Assembly (NCBI RefSeq): GCF_024137025.1
Contig: NZ_JAMYJR010000033.1
Coordinates: 62,001-126,000, forward strand
Length of the DNA: 64,000 nt
Source: Paractinoplanes aksuensis
Lineage (GTDB): Bacteria; Actinomycetota; Actinomycetes; Mycobacteriales; Micromonosporaceae
Direction: 5' to 3'
The notes beneath the pieces are model-generated. The model made no database searches. It had not been told where the DNA came from and worked only from the letters and a program-made list of their open reading frames with translations. The position numbers and the translations under genes were made by a program. Shown here piece by piece: positions 23,634 to 32,043 of this stretch. The stretch's first letter is position 1, and every line of letters starts with the position of its first letter.

Positions 23634-24311
23634 TCAGTGGGCGTTGGCCAGGGTGGGCTCGGCGGCGGTCACGTCGGCCGCCGTTCGGCGCAGCAGGCGC
23701 AGGCCGATCAGGAACAGCGGGGCGCAGCAGAGGGCGCCGGCCACGCTTCCGGCCAGTGGGGAGACCATGCCGCCGATCATCGGGCCGCCGATCATCGGGA
23801 GGAGCGCGACGGGGGTGGCCCACCAGCCGATGATGCCGTTGCGGGCCAGACCGGCCATGAGCACGGCCGGCATGAGCAGGCCCAGGACAACACCGGAGCG
23901 CAGCCAGACGACCATCGAGGGGTCGCCGTTGACCTTGTCGAAGATGGTCACGGCCTGGTCCATGGTGACGACGGTGGGCAGGGCGGCGTTCATCCAGTCG
24001 GCGAAGAGGACGCCGGACATCTGGATCGCTCCGATGACCGTCGCCACCGCGCCGATGGTGGCCAGGACCTGACCGCGGGGGCCGCGGAGCAGGGTCAGGG
24101 CGGCCGGGATGCCCAGCGCGATCGCCAACCAGTAGTAGTGGAAGAGGTTGGCCGACAGGATCGACAGGTCCCAGTCCCGGGCCAGCGAGTCGATGTAGGC
24201 CCGGGGTGAGTCGTCGTCCTGCGGCGGGGAGGTCACCATCGCGCCGAGCAGCAGGGCGGGGGTGGTCACGAGGGCGGCGCCGGCCAGGCGGCGGAAGAGG
24301 TTGTTCGTCAT
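23634..24311 (-). CDS. Integral membrane protein
   Basis: 225 residues with about six predicted membrane spans (near residues 8-26, 55-75, 85-108, 138-160, 165-185 and 188-208) and a short extracellular loop after the first helix (SPPQDDDSPRAYIDSLARDWD). No family motif recognised. It is transcribed away from the neighbouring histidine kinase operon, which may control it; kinases of this type are often next to the membrane protein they regulate. Confidence 0.75.
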   Translation of the reverse strand: MTNNLFRRLAGAALVTTPALLLGAMVTSPPQDDDSPRAYIDSLARDWDLSILSANLFHYYWLAIALGIPAALTLLRGPRGQVLATIGAVATVIGAIQMSGVLFADWMNAALPTVVTMDQAVTIFDKVNGDPSMVVWLRSGVVLGLLMPAVLMAGLARNGIIGWWATPVALLPMIGGPMIGGMVSPLAGSVAGALCCAPLFLIGLRLLRRTAADVTAAEPTLANAH

Positions 24312-24503
24312 GGTTCAGACGCTATGAAGCGGACCGGGGGCTCCGGATCATCGTGGGCGGCCGATCGTTGTGCGACCGGTGGGCGCCGGATCACGGGCGG
24401 GGTCCTCCCCCGGGATGACCGGGCGTCGTCTCCGGAGAGGATCCGGCGGGACGGCACGATCACTAACGTCGGGCGCGTAGAGGCTGGCCGGAAAGGAGCG
24501 CAC

Positions 24504-25643
24504 GTGCGGGTACCGCAGAGTCGGCGGCAGTGGCTGGTGGTCGGGCTCGTCGCGGGCGCCGTTTGGGCTGTGGTGGCCGTGGCTGAGATGACGGGGAGCA
24601 AGGTTCCGGCCGGGGCGGGGTGGGGCGAGGTCAGCGCTTCGGTGGTGCTGTTCCTCTGTTTTCCGCTGGCAGCCTGGTTCCCGATCAGCGCCATGGTGGT
24701 TTCGGTGCTTGTCGTGCCGTACATCGTGATTCTGGATCTTCCGGGGGTTGGCGGGTCGCAGCTCATCGCGCAGCTGGTGTTGGTGGCGCACGCTGCGTTT
24801 CGGCAACCGGCTCGGCGGACTGTTCCGGCTGCGGGTGCCGCCTTTCTGATTCCGTCGACCGCGTTGTTCCTCACCGGGGAGACGTCTTGGGAGTTCGTGT
24901 TCTTCGCGGTGCTCGAGACGTTCGGGTGGAGCGTGGGGGCTCTGCTGCGGCGGGAGAAGTTCCGGTCGGCGCAGCTGGCGCAGCTGGCGGCCGAACTCGC
25001 GGCCGAGCGGGAAGCGCGGGCGCGGGCCGCGGTGGATGAGGAGCGGGCGCGGATATCGCGCGAGTTGCACGATGCTGTCGCGCATACGGTCAGTGTGATG
25101 ACCATGCAGGCGGGGGTGCTTCGGCGGCGGTTGAGTGATCGGCCGGTCGAGCGGGATGCGCTGGCTCAGGTCGAGGAGCTCGGGCGGCGCAGCGTGCAAG
25201 AGATCCGGCGGGTGGTGGGATTGTTGCGGCCGGACGATGCCGATGGGCTCGGGCCGGCGCCCTCGCTGCGGCGCCTGGACGACCTGCTCGCGCACGTGCG
25301 GGCGGCGGGGCTCGAGGTCGAGCTGCTTGTCACCGGAGAGCCGGAAGAGCTGCCCACGGCGTTGGACATGTCGGCTTACCGGGTGACGCAGGAGGCTTTG
25401 ACTAACGTTCTGCGGCACGCCGGGGCGAGCCGGGCCACGGTCGAGGTGTCGTACGGGCCGGGGGAAGTGACCTTGACTGTGACGGATGACGGGCGGGGCG
25501 CGTCCGGCGAGGGCAGCGGGCACGGGCTCGTCGGGATGCGAGAGCGGGTCGGGCTTTTCGGCGGGCAGCTGCGGACCGGGACGCGCGCCGAGGGCGGCTA
25601 CCGGGTGAGCGCGACCTTCCCGCTGAGCGAGGTGGTTCGGTGA
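24504..25643 (+). CDS. NarL-type sensor histidine kinase (HisKA_3)
   Basis: 379 residues from GTG 24504, chosen because AAAGGAG lies five bases upstream. Four to five N-terminal membrane helices (residues 8-145), then a coiled-coil rich in Ala and Glu, then the dimerisation box EERARISRELHDAVAHTVSVM with the phospho-accepting His, and an ATPase domain with TDDGRGASGEGSGHGLVGMRERV. It lacks an extracytoplasmic sensor domain, so it probably senses a membrane signal. It overlaps the response regulator gene by four bases (GTGA). Confidence 0.9.
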   Translation: MRVPQSRRQWLVVGLVAGAVWAVVAVAEMTGSKVPAGAGWGEVSASVVLFLCFPLAAWFPISAMVVSVLVVPYIVILDLPGVGGSQLIAQLVLVAHAAFRQPARRTVPAAGAAFLIPSTALFLTGETSWEFVFFAVLETFGWSVGALLRREKFRSAQLAQLAAELAAEREARARAAVDEERARISRELHDAVAHTVSVMTMQAGVLRRRLSDRPVERDALAQVEELGRRSVQEIRRVVGLLRPDDADGLGPAPSLRRLDDLLAHVRAAGLEVELLVTGEPEELPTALDMSAYRVTQEALTNVLRHAGASRATVEVSYGPGEVTLTVTDDGRGASGEGSGHGLVGMRERVGLFGGQLRTGTRAEGGYRVSATFPLSEVVR

Positions 25644-26302
25644 GCGGGCGGGTCATCCGGATCGTGCTGGCTGATGATGAGGCGATCATGCGGGCGGGGC
25701 TGCGGATGCTGCTGTCCGACGAGCCGGACATGGAAGTGGTCGGGGAAGCCGCGGACGGTAATGAGGTTGTGCGGCTCGTGGAGCGGGTGCGGCCCGACGT
25801 GGTGCTGATGGACGCGCGGATGCCGGGGCTCGACGGGATCGGGGCGGCGCGGCTGATCGGGGAACGGCATCCCGGCGTACGCGTGCTGGTGTTGACCACG
25901 TTCGACGAGGAAGTGCTGGTCGACGGGGCGTTGCGGGCGGGTGTGGCCGGTCTTCTGCTCAAGGTGTCGCCGCCCGAGCAGCTGCTGGACGCCCTGCGCG
26001 AGGTGGCGGCGGGGCGCGGGCTGCTCGATCCGGCGGTCGTTCCGCGGGTCATTCACCGGTACGCGGGCACGCCGCAGGCCCGGCCGCGCGACCCGGCCCT
26101 CGATCTGCTCACTCCGCGTGAGGCCGAGGTGCTGGCGCTGGTCGGGCGGGGGCTGTCCAACCCGGAGGTCGCGGCCGCGCTGCACCTGGGCGAGACGACG
26201 GTCAAGACCCATCTCGGGCGGGCCCTGGACAAGCTCGGGCTGCGGGATCGGGCGCGGGCCATCGCGTACGCGTACACGAGCGGCCTGATCGAGCCCGAGT
26301 AG
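25640..26302 (+). CDS. NarL/LuxR-family response regulator
   Basis: 220 residues. Receiver domain with VLADDEAIMRAGLRML, phospho-acceptor Asp in DVVLMDARMPGLDG, conserved Thr in LVLTTFDEE and Lys in LLLKVSPPEQLL. The C-terminal LuxR helix-turn-helix is LTPREAEVLALVGRGLSNPEVAAAL, continuing TTVKTHLGRALDKLG. It receives phosphate from the kinase encoded just upstream. Targets are unknown; candidates are the adjacent membrane-protein gene and the operon itself. Confidence 0.92.
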   Translation: MSGRVIRIVLADDEAIMRAGLRMLLSDEPDMEVVGEAADGNEVVRLVERVRPDVVLMDARMPGLDGIGAARLIGERHPGVRVLVLTTFDEEVLVDGALRAGVAGLLLKVSPPEQLLDALREVAAGRGLLDPAVVPRVIHRYAGTPQARPRDPALDLLTPREAEVLALVGRGLSNPEVAAALHLGETTVKTHLGRALDKLGLRDRARAIAYAYTSGLIEPE

Positions 26303-26303
26303 C

Positions 26304-27083
26304 GTGACGCGGGTGCCAGAGATCGTCACCGAGGTTCGCGACGGCGTCGGCTGGGTCACCATGAGTAACCCGGCTCGCCGTAACGCGCTGTCCACCGCCA
26401 TGCTCGCCGCGCTCGAGAACGCCGTACGGGAACTCGATCTTGATCTTGAGGTTCGGGTTGTCGTGCTGCGCGGGGCGGGCGAGACGTTCACGGCGGGGGC
26501 GGACATCTCCGAGTTCGCGGCCCACCACGACTCGACCGCGGCCCGGGAGACGTGGGAGCGGACGCTGACCGGGCTGTTCGAGACGCTGAGCGGGCTGACC
26601 ACGCCGCTGATCGCGATGATCCGCGGGCACTGTTTCGGGGCCGGCATGGCGCTCGCGCTCAGCGCCGACCTGCGGATCGCGGCCGAGGGCAGCACGTTCG
26701 GCATCCCCGCGGCCCGGCTCGGCATCGGCTACCCGTTCGCGCTGGCCCAGACCCTCGTGCACGTCGTCGGGCCGGCCCACGCGGGCGAGATGTTGTTCAC
26801 GGCCCGGGCCTACGCGGACACCGAGGCCCTCGGCGCGGGCCTGGTCAACCGCCTGGTGCCGGCCGGCGACCTCGAGGCCGACGCGCTGGCCACGGCCCGC
26901 GCGATCGCGGCCAACGCCCCGCTCGCGGTGCGCGCGGCCAAGGCGGCGATCAAGGCCGCCGCGTACCCGTCGATGATCGAACGGGCCCACGAGCTGATCG
27001 CCGCCACGACCGGGTCCGAGGACGAGCGCGAGGGGCAGCGCGCGTTCATGGAGCGACGCTCACCAATATTTCGAGGCCACTAG
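26304..27083 (+). CDS. Enoyl-CoA hydratase/isomerase family protein
   Basis: 259 residues of crotonase fold. Oxyanion-hole segments FTAGADISEFAA and IRGHCFGAGMALALSADLRIA are visible, followed by FGIPAARLGIGYPF. The catalytic region (AARLGIGYPF) has Gly where the first Glu of true enoyl-CoA hydratases is expected, so this may be an isomerase or another crotonase-fold enzyme. GTG 26304 lies one base after the response regulator stop, so it is probably co-transcribed with the two-component system. Confidence 0.82.
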   Translation: MTRVPEIVTEVRDGVGWVTMSNPARRNALSTAMLAALENAVRELDLDLEVRVVVLRGAGETFTAGADISEFAAHHDSTAARETWERTLTGLFETLSGLTTPLIAMIRGHCFGAGMALALSADLRIAAEGSTFGIPAARLGIGYPFALAQTLVHVVGPAHAGEMLFTARAYADTEALGAGLVNRLVPAGDLEADALATARAIAANAPLAVRAAKAAIKAAAYPSMIERAHELIAATTGSEDEREGQRAFMERRSPIFRGH

Positions 27084-27088
27084 ATATA

Positions 27089-27118
27089 TTGACGACTATT
27101 AGTAAGTCTTGCTAAAAG
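27089..27118 (+). promoter_or_regulatory. Putative chitinase promoter
   Basis: TTGACG at 27089-27094 and TAAAAG at 27113-27118 are 18 bp apart, within a conspicuously AT-rich 60-bp stretch between the crotonase gene and the chitinase. Nearby TTAGTAAG and TTAGTGAC hint at a repeated binding half-site, but no known chitinase operator is recognisable. Confidence 0.45.
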
Positions 27119-27184
27119 TTAGTGACCCGAGTCATCCCCACGGCGCGTTCCCCTCGCGGCCGGACACGAAGGGTCACCATCCCC

Positions 27185-28558
27185 ATGGCAATCAGAAGAA
27201 GCCGGTGGGCCGCCGCGGCCACCGCGTTCACCGTCGCCGCCGTCGGCACCCTCACGGCGCTGGCCGTCCAGGGCCCATCCCAAGCGGCCGTGCTGCCCAA
27301 CGGGTTCAAGAGCGTCGGCTACATGCCGTCGTGGGCCGGCAGCGTCACCAGCATCCAGTACTCGAAGCTGACCCACATCAACTACTCGTTCGCACTGCCC
27401 AACGCGAACGGCACCCTGCAACCGATCGAGAACACGTCGAAGCTCCAGCAGCTCGTCACCCTCGGTCACCAGAACAACGTCAAGGTCTCGCTGGCCATCG
27501 GCGGCTGGAACGACGGCAACGACTCCGCCTTCGAGTCGCTCGCCGCCAACTCCGGCACCCGCACGGCGTTCGTCAACAACGTCATGAACACCGTCCGGCA
27601 GTACGGGCTCGACGGCGTCGACATGGACTGGGAGTACCCGGACCCCGGCGCCTCCGGCAACAACTACACGGCGCTCATGCAGCAGCTCAGCACGGCCCTG
27701 CACAACGAGGGCAAGCTGCTCACGGCCGCGGTCGTCAGCGAGGGCGGCACCGCCAACGGCGTCCAGCCGGCCGTGTTCGGCTACGTCGACTGGCTCAACA
27801 TCATGGCGTACGACGGCGGGTCGCCCCACGCCAACTACGACTGGTCGATCAACGCCGCCAACTTCTGGAAGAACCGCGGCCTGCCCAAGGCCAAAACGGT
27901 GCTCGGGGTGCCGTTCTACAGCCGGCCCGGCTACCTGACGTACGCGCAGCTGGTGGCCCAGGATCCGGCCAACGCCAACCGCGACTGCACGCCGTCGGGC
28001 GAGTGCTACAACGGCATCCCGACCGTCAAGCGCAAGACCCAGTGGGCGATGGCCAACGCCGGCGGCATCATGAACTGGGAGCTCTCGCAGGACGCGACCG
28101 GCGCCAACTCGCTGGTCAGCGCCATCTACGACACCGTCATGGGCGGCGGCGGCCCGACCACCCCGCCGCCGACCGGACGCACCGGGCGGATCACTGGCCT
28201 CGCCGGCAAGTGTGTCGACATCGCTGCCGCCAGCAGCGCCAACGGCACGGCCGTCCAGCTGTACGACTGCAACGGCACCAACGCCCAGAACTGGACCGTG
28301 GCCACCGACGGCACGATCCGCGGCCTGGGCAAATGCCTGGACGTGAACGCGGCCGGCACCGCCAACGGATCGCTCGTCCAGATCTACGACTGCAACGGCA
28401 CGAACGCGCAGAAGTGGACGGCCCAGTCCAACGGCACCCTGATCAACACCGGCAGCAACAAGTGTCTGGACGCCTCGAACAACTCGTCGGCCAACGGCAC
28501 CCGCCTGCACATCTGGGACTGCTTCGCCGGCGCCAACCAGCGCTGGGTCCTTCCCTGA
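27185..28558 (+). CDS. Secreted GH18 chitinase with C-terminal ricin-type (CBM13) lectin domain
   Basis: 457 residues. An N-terminal signal peptide (MAIRRSRW, then a hydrophobic stretch ending PSQAAV) exports it. The GH18 domain (about residues 37-320) has the catalytic DGVDMDWEYP at about 142-151, the last Glu being the proton donor, plus SLAIGGW and LNIMAYDGG. A PTTPPPTGR linker leads to a ricin-B-like domain with three QxW-type repeats (AQNWT, AQKWT, NQRWV). It would cleave chitin outside the cell. The ATG at 27185 is chosen for the signal peptide. Confidence 0.93.
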   Translation: MAIRRSRWAAAATAFTVAAVGTLTALAVQGPSQAAVLPNGFKSVGYMPSWAGSVTSIQYSKLTHINYSFALPNANGTLQPIENTSKLQQLVTLGHQNNVKVSLAIGGWNDGNDSAFESLAANSGTRTAFVNNVMNTVRQYGLDGVDMDWEYPDPGASGNNYTALMQQLSTALHNEGKLLTAAVVSEGGTANGVQPAVFGYVDWLNIMAYDGGSPHANYDWSINAANFWKNRGLPKAKTVLGVPFYSRPGYLTYAQLVAQDPANANRDCTPSGECYNGIPTVKRKTQWAMANAGGIMNWELSQDATGANSLVSAIYDTVMGGGGPTTPPPTGRTGRITGLAGKCVDIAAASSANGTAVQLYDCNGTNAQNWTVATDGTIRGLGKCLDVNAAGTANGSLVQIYDCNGTNAQKWTAQSNGTLINTGSNKCLDASNNSSANGTRLHIWDCFAGANQRWVLP

Positions 28559-28573
28559 CCGATTGAGTACGAC

Positions 28574-28604
28574 AGCGGCCCGCCCCGGCTCGGGGCGGGC
28601 CGCT
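28574..28604 (+). terminator. Terminator after the chitinase gene
   Basis: A 14-bp perfect stem (AGCGGCCCGCCCCG with its complement) and a 3-base loop, 15 bases after the stop codon. There is only a weak T-rich tail (CCGTTGTCT), which is usual in this genome. Confidence 0.85.
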
Positions 28605-28739
28605 CCGTTGTCTCCGACGGGTTAGGCCGGGCGGCCGACCGCCGCTCTTCCGGGCGACTGACCGGTGGCGCCCCGCTCGGCACGATCGCCGCATGCGCAG
28701 TTGTGTATCCAGCCTCGGCGACCGGAACCCCTCCCCCTC

Positions 28740-29768
28740 GTGACGTGGATGCTGGCGGTCGCGGCGCTGGCCGCCGTGGCCTGGGGGATCTCCGACTTTC
28801 TGGCCGGGCTGCTCGCCCGCCGCCTACCGGTCCTGACCGTCCTGATCGGCTCGAAGCTGGCCGCCATGGGGCTGGCCCTGGCCGTCGTCGCCGTCCGCGG
28901 TGTCGCGCTGCCGGCGGATCCGCGCTTGTGGCTGGGCGTGGCGGCCGGGCTCGTCGGCCTGCCGGCGATGGGGCTGCTCTATCGGGCCATGCGGGACGGG
29001 TCGCTCGTCGTGGTGGCGCCGGTTGCCGCCGGGGCGGCCCTGGTACCCGTCGGGTGGGGACTGCTGCACGGCGAACGGCTCGGGGTGGTGGCCGGGCTCG
29101 GTGTCGTGGTCGGGCTGTTCGGGATGACGATGTCCAGTTGGCCGGTGGCGTCGGCAGGGTCGGCGCGGGCGTTTCGGTCGGCGCGGTGGTGCTCGCTGGG
29201 GGCGGCAGTGGGGCTGGGCGTCTATTTCGTGCTGCTCCACGAGGCCGGGGTGGTCGATGAGATCTGGGCGACCGCGCTGGCCCGGATCACCGGGGGCAGT
29301 CTGGCGCTGCTCGTCCTGATTGCCCTGCGGCAGCGGCAGGTGGCTGTCGTTCTGAAGATCGCGTCGGCAAAGATCGCCGCCGCCAAGATCGCTATTTTCA
29401 AGATCGCCGTAAGCCACCGCCTCCCCCGCCCACCCAGGGACGTGGGCGAAGCTAGTCGAAATTTGGGGTACGAAGCGGCTTGTCCACAGGTCGGCTTTCG
29501 TCCCCAGGCCGGGTTGCGGGTCGGGGCGAAACGCCTCGGGCTCGGGGTTGCCGTGTCGGTCGTTCTGGTCGGAGCCACCGACGCCCTCGCGGACGGAGCA
29601 TTCATCGTGGCGGCGTCGGCAGCCCTGGCCCCGGCGGCGGTGATCGCCTCGCTCTATCCGGCGGTCACGCTTGTGCTCAATCGGTCCCTGTTGCGGGAAC
29701 GGCTGCACACCATTCATTTGTACGGAGTGTTGGCCGCGCTCTTCGCCGTCGCCTGCCTCGCCCGCTGA
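28740..29768 (+). CDS. EamA/DMT-family transporter with in-frame insert
   Basis: 342 residues in a frame open across the whole stretch. It begins VTWMLAVAALAAVAWGISDFLAG, has ten potential membrane helices in two EamA repeats, and ends TIHLYGVLAALFAVACLAR. Between helix 6 and helix 7 (about residues 205-265) a non-family segment interrupts the fold: KIASAKIAAAKIAIFKIAVS and then a Pro/Arg-rich stretch. Removing it would restore an ordinary EamA transporter. GTG 28740 is a likely start; ATG 28749 is possible. Substrate unknown. Confidence 0.78.
   Translation: MTWMLAVAALAAVAWGISDFLAGLLARRLPVLTVLIGSKLAAMGLALAVVAVRGVALPADPRLWLGVAAGLVGLPAMGLLYRAMRDGSLVVVAPVAAGAALVPVGWGLLHGERLGVVAGLGVVVGLFGMTMSSWPVASAGSARAFRSARWCSLGAAVGLGVYFVLLHEAGVVDEIWATALARITGGSLALLVLIALRQRQVAVVLKIASAKIAAAKIAIFKIAVSHRLPRPPRDVGEASRNLGYEAACPQVGFRPQAGLRVGAKRLGLGVAVSVVLVGATDALADGAFIVAASAALAPAAVIASLYPAVTLVLNRSLLRERLHTIHLYGVLAALFAVACLAR
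29352..29535 (+). other. In-frame inserted element in the EamA gene: four 15-bp iterons plus a DnaA box
   Basis: AAGATCGC recurs at 29355, 29370, 29385 and 29400, exactly 15 bp apart, giving four direct repeats (KIAxx in protein). It is followed by an inverted repeat CGCCCAC/GTGGGCG (about 29427-29451) and by TTGTCCACA at 29480-29488, the actinobacterial DnaA-box consensus. The limits of the element are estimated from where transporter-like sequence stops and resumes. Confidence 0.6.
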
Positions 29769-29822
29769 GCCCGCCGCCGCCCACCCGGCCCTGAGCTCGC
29801 CGTCGCCTGCCTCGCCCGCTGA
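29744..29822 (+). repeat. 25-bp direct repeat including the EamA stop codon
   Basis: The last 25 bases of the EamA gene (29744-29768, ending CCCGCTGA) recur exactly at 29798-29822, 54 bp downstream. The copy is not part of a gene. It suggests a local duplication of the gene end. The rest of 29823-30019 shows no gene. Confidence 0.85.
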
Positions 29823-30019
29823 CCGCGCCACCGCCCGCTTGAACGCTGATCGGGCCTTCGTCGCCCGCCTGACCAGCTCGTTGGATCTATCCGACCAACG
29901 AACAGAGTTCCTACGCCGATCTTCGTGGCACGCCGATTCGTCGTCCGGCGCGAAAGTGGGAGCAGCCCTCCAAACGGCGTCTGGCGGCCCACCTCGAACT
30001 GCTGAAGTGACACCGCGAA

Positions 30020-30406
30020 CTACTTGCGCAAGGCCGCGATGAGCTGCTTTTTCGTCATCGTGGAGCGGCCCGGGATCTTCTTGCGCCGGGCCTCGGCGTA
30101 CAGCTCCTTCTTGGGGGCCTGGGTCCGCGGCTTGTCGGAGGAGCGGCGGGCCTTCGACGGCTTGCCCAGTTCGCGCCAGCTGGTTTCGGTCATGTCGATG
30201 CCGAACTTGGTGGCGGCCTTCTTGAGGCGCTTGAAGGCTTCGTCCCGCTCCTTGTCGGTCACGTCGCGGACCTGGTCGAAGCGGGCGATCGCGTTCCGCA
30301 CGTGGCGGGCGTCGTTGAGGGGCTCCTTGCGGACGCGGGGGAACGCGAACGTGCTGTCGGGCAGCGCGTTGCGCTCGTCGGCGTCCAGCGGTTTCTTCGC
30401 GGCCAT
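30020..30406 (-). CDS. Small basic protein (DUF6582-like) with Rho-N/SAP-like tail
   Basis: 128 residues, highly charged and basic, ATG 30406. The central part (LPDSTFAFPRVRKEPLNDARHVRNA, then DVTDKERDEAFKRLKKAATKFGID) is of the type annotated as DUF6582, also seen in phage proteins. The C-terminus, ELYAEARRKKIPGRSTMTKKQL, resembles a Rho-N or SAP-like nucleic-acid-binding helix pair. A DNA- or RNA-binding role is plausible but unproven. It lies three bases downstream of the TetR gene and may share its transcript. Confidence 0.7.
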   Translation of the reverse strand: MAAKKPLDADERNALPDSTFAFPRVRKEPLNDARHVRNAIARFDQVRDVTDKERDEAFKRLKKAATKFGIDMTETSWRELGKPSKARRSSDKPRTQAPKKELYAEARRKKIPGRSTMTKKQLIAALRK

Positions 30407-30409
30407 GGG

Positions 30410-30934
30410 CTAGCGGATACCCCGCAGGTAGGCCTCAATCACCTCGTCCGCGTTGTCGACCCGGGATCCGGCCACCCGGTCGAACAGCAGGCCGTCGACC
30501 AGGGCGATCAGGCCGGGGGCGTGCCGCCCGGGGTCGGCCACCCCGGCCTGGGTCAGGGCGGCCTCGGCCGTGGCCAGGAACTGGGCCCGGACCGGTGAGG
30601 CGGTGGTCAGCAGCGGATGCAGGTCGGGGTCGCCGGCCAGGTCGACCATCAGGGCGTAGCGCACCCGGTGGTCGGCGGCCCGCACGGCCAGCCGGTCGAG
30701 CAGCGAGGCGGGGCCGGCGGCCATGTCGGCCTGGGTGCGGTTGGCCAGGCGGTGGACCATCAGTTCGATCAGCTGGCGGCGGGTGCGGGCGTAGTACGAC
30801 GTCGACCCGGCCGGCAACTCCAGGGCGCGGTCGATCGCCCGGTGGGTCAGCGACCGTAATCCTTCCGCGGCGACGAGCGTGATGGCCGCGTCGGCGATGG
30901 CCTCGCGGCGATCTGTGTTCGGTGACACCTTCAC
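30410..30934 (-). CDS. TetR-family repressor
   Basis: 174 residues from GTG 30934. The N-terminal helix-turn-helix is AIADAAITLVAAEGLRSLTHRAIDRAL, continuing AGSTSYYARTRRQLIELMV. The C-terminal domain is a TetR ligand pocket without a recognised subfamily. It is divergent from a flavin monooxygenase gene, and two matching 16-bp palindromes fill the gap between the start codons. The likely arrangement is autorepression plus repression of the monooxygenase and perhaps the peroxidase downstream, relieved by a small aromatic ligand. Confidence 0.88.
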   Translation of the reverse strand: MKVSPNTDRREAIADAAITLVAAEGLRSLTHRAIDRALELPAGSTSYYARTRRQLIELMVHRLANRTQADMAAGPASLLDRLAVRAADHRVRYALMVDLAGDPDLHPLLTTASPVRAQFLATAEAALTQAGVADPGRHAPGLIALVDGLLFDRVAGSRVDNADEVIEAYLRGIR

Positions 30935-30975
30935 ACGGTCACTCTACATGCGTAGAGTCCTCTACATGGGTAGAG
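30930..30975. promoter_or_regulatory. Twin TetR operators overlapping a leaderless promoter
   Basis: Two palindromes CTCTACATGNGTAGAG lie at 30942-30957 and 30960-30975, 18 bp centre to centre. On the + strand TTCACA (30930-30935) and TAGAGT (30953-30958) form a promoter with 17-bp spacing, and the ATG at 30966 is only seven bases after the -10. On the - strand TAGAGT sits six bases before the TetR GTG. Operator 1 covers the -10 and operator 2 covers the start codon. Confidence 0.8.
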
Positions 30976-32042
30976 TCGCGATCATCGGGGCCGGCATCGG
31001 CGGCCTCGCCACCGCCATCGGGCTGCAGCGGCACGGCTGGGACGTCGCCGTCTTCGAGCGTTCGGGGCCGAACTCGCAGGTCGGCGCCGGGCTCTCGCTG
31101 TTCGCCAACGGGTTCCGCGCGCTCGACGCCTTGGAAATCGGCGATGCCGTACGCGCCATCGCCGGGGAACAGCAGCCGCTGATCAACGGGCAGCGCCGCC
31201 GCGACGGCCGGTGGCTGGCCACGATGCCCGCGAGCGCGACCCGCGAGCTGCGCGTCGTGCACCGGGCCGACCTCCATCGCGTGCTCACGGACGCACTCGA
31301 GCCGGGCTCCATCACGTACGGAACGGAAGTTGTTGATCTGCCGACCGGCTTCGACGTGGTGGTCGCGGCGGACGGGCTGCGGTCACCCACCCGGGGGACG
31401 GCGGTGCGCTACAGCGGCTGTACGAGCTGGCGCGGCGTCACCGAGCGGCCGGTCGACCTGCTGGGCGGGGCCGGGGAATCGCTCGGGCGGGGTGAGCGGT
31501 TCGGCCTGGCCCCGCTGCCCGACGGGCGCGTCTACTGGTTCGGTGTCGTCTCGATGCCGGCCGGCAGCACCTTTCCCGACGAGTTCGCCGAGGTGCGCCG
31601 CCGCTTCGCCGGGTGGCACGCGCCGATCGCCGAGGTGCTGGACGCGACCGACCCGGCGGCCGTCGTGCGCACCGACATCCACGACCTCGCGCGGCCGTTG
31701 CCGTCGTTCGTCCGGGGCACGACCGTGCTGCTCGGCGACGCCGCCCACGCGATGACGCCCGACCTCGGCCAGGGCGCCAACATGGCCCTCGAGGACGCGG
31801 CCACATTAACCCGGCTGCTGTCGACACTGCCAAGATCAGAAGCCCTTATTACGTACGACCGGAAGCGGCGCCCGCGCACCCAGGCCACCGCCCGCAAGGC
31901 CCGAACGATGGGCCGTCTGCTGCAGAGCCGCAGCCCCCTGCGCGACGTGCTGCTGCGCCTGACCCCGCCGTCGGTGGCCGCCCACCAACTGGCCGCCTTG
32001 CAGGACTGGTCACAACCCGAGGTGCCGTCCGGTCGTAGCTGA
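30966..32042 (+). CDS. FAD-dependent monooxygenase (group A)
   Basis: 358 residues. FAD motif VAIIGAGIGGLATAIGLQRHGWDVAVFER at the start, DG motif VVAADGLRS at about residue 137, and the GD motif LLGDAAHAMTPDLGQGANMALED at about 256. This is the p-hydroxybenzoate hydroxylase-like family, which hydroxylates aromatic or polyketide substrates using NAD(P)H. Start ATG 30966 is preferred over the in-frame ATG 30948 because it fits a leaderless promoter. One base separates its stop codon from the peroxidase start. Confidence 0.88.
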   Translation: MGRVAIIGAGIGGLATAIGLQRHGWDVAVFERSGPNSQVGAGLSLFANGFRALDALEIGDAVRAIAGEQQPLINGQRRRDGRWLATMPASATRELRVVHRADLHRVLTDALEPGSITYGTEVVDLPTGFDVVVAADGLRSPTRGTAVRYSGCTSWRGVTERPVDLLGGAGESLGRGERFGLAPLPDGRVYWFGVVSMPAGSTFPDEFAEVRRRFAGWHAPIAEVLDATDPAAVVRTDIHDLARPLPSFVRGTTVLLGDAAHAMTPDLGQGANMALEDAATLTRLLSTLPRSEALITYDRKRRPRTQATARKARTMGRLLQSRSPLRDVLLRLTPPSVAAHQLAALQDWSQPEVPSGRS

Positions 32043-32043
32043 C

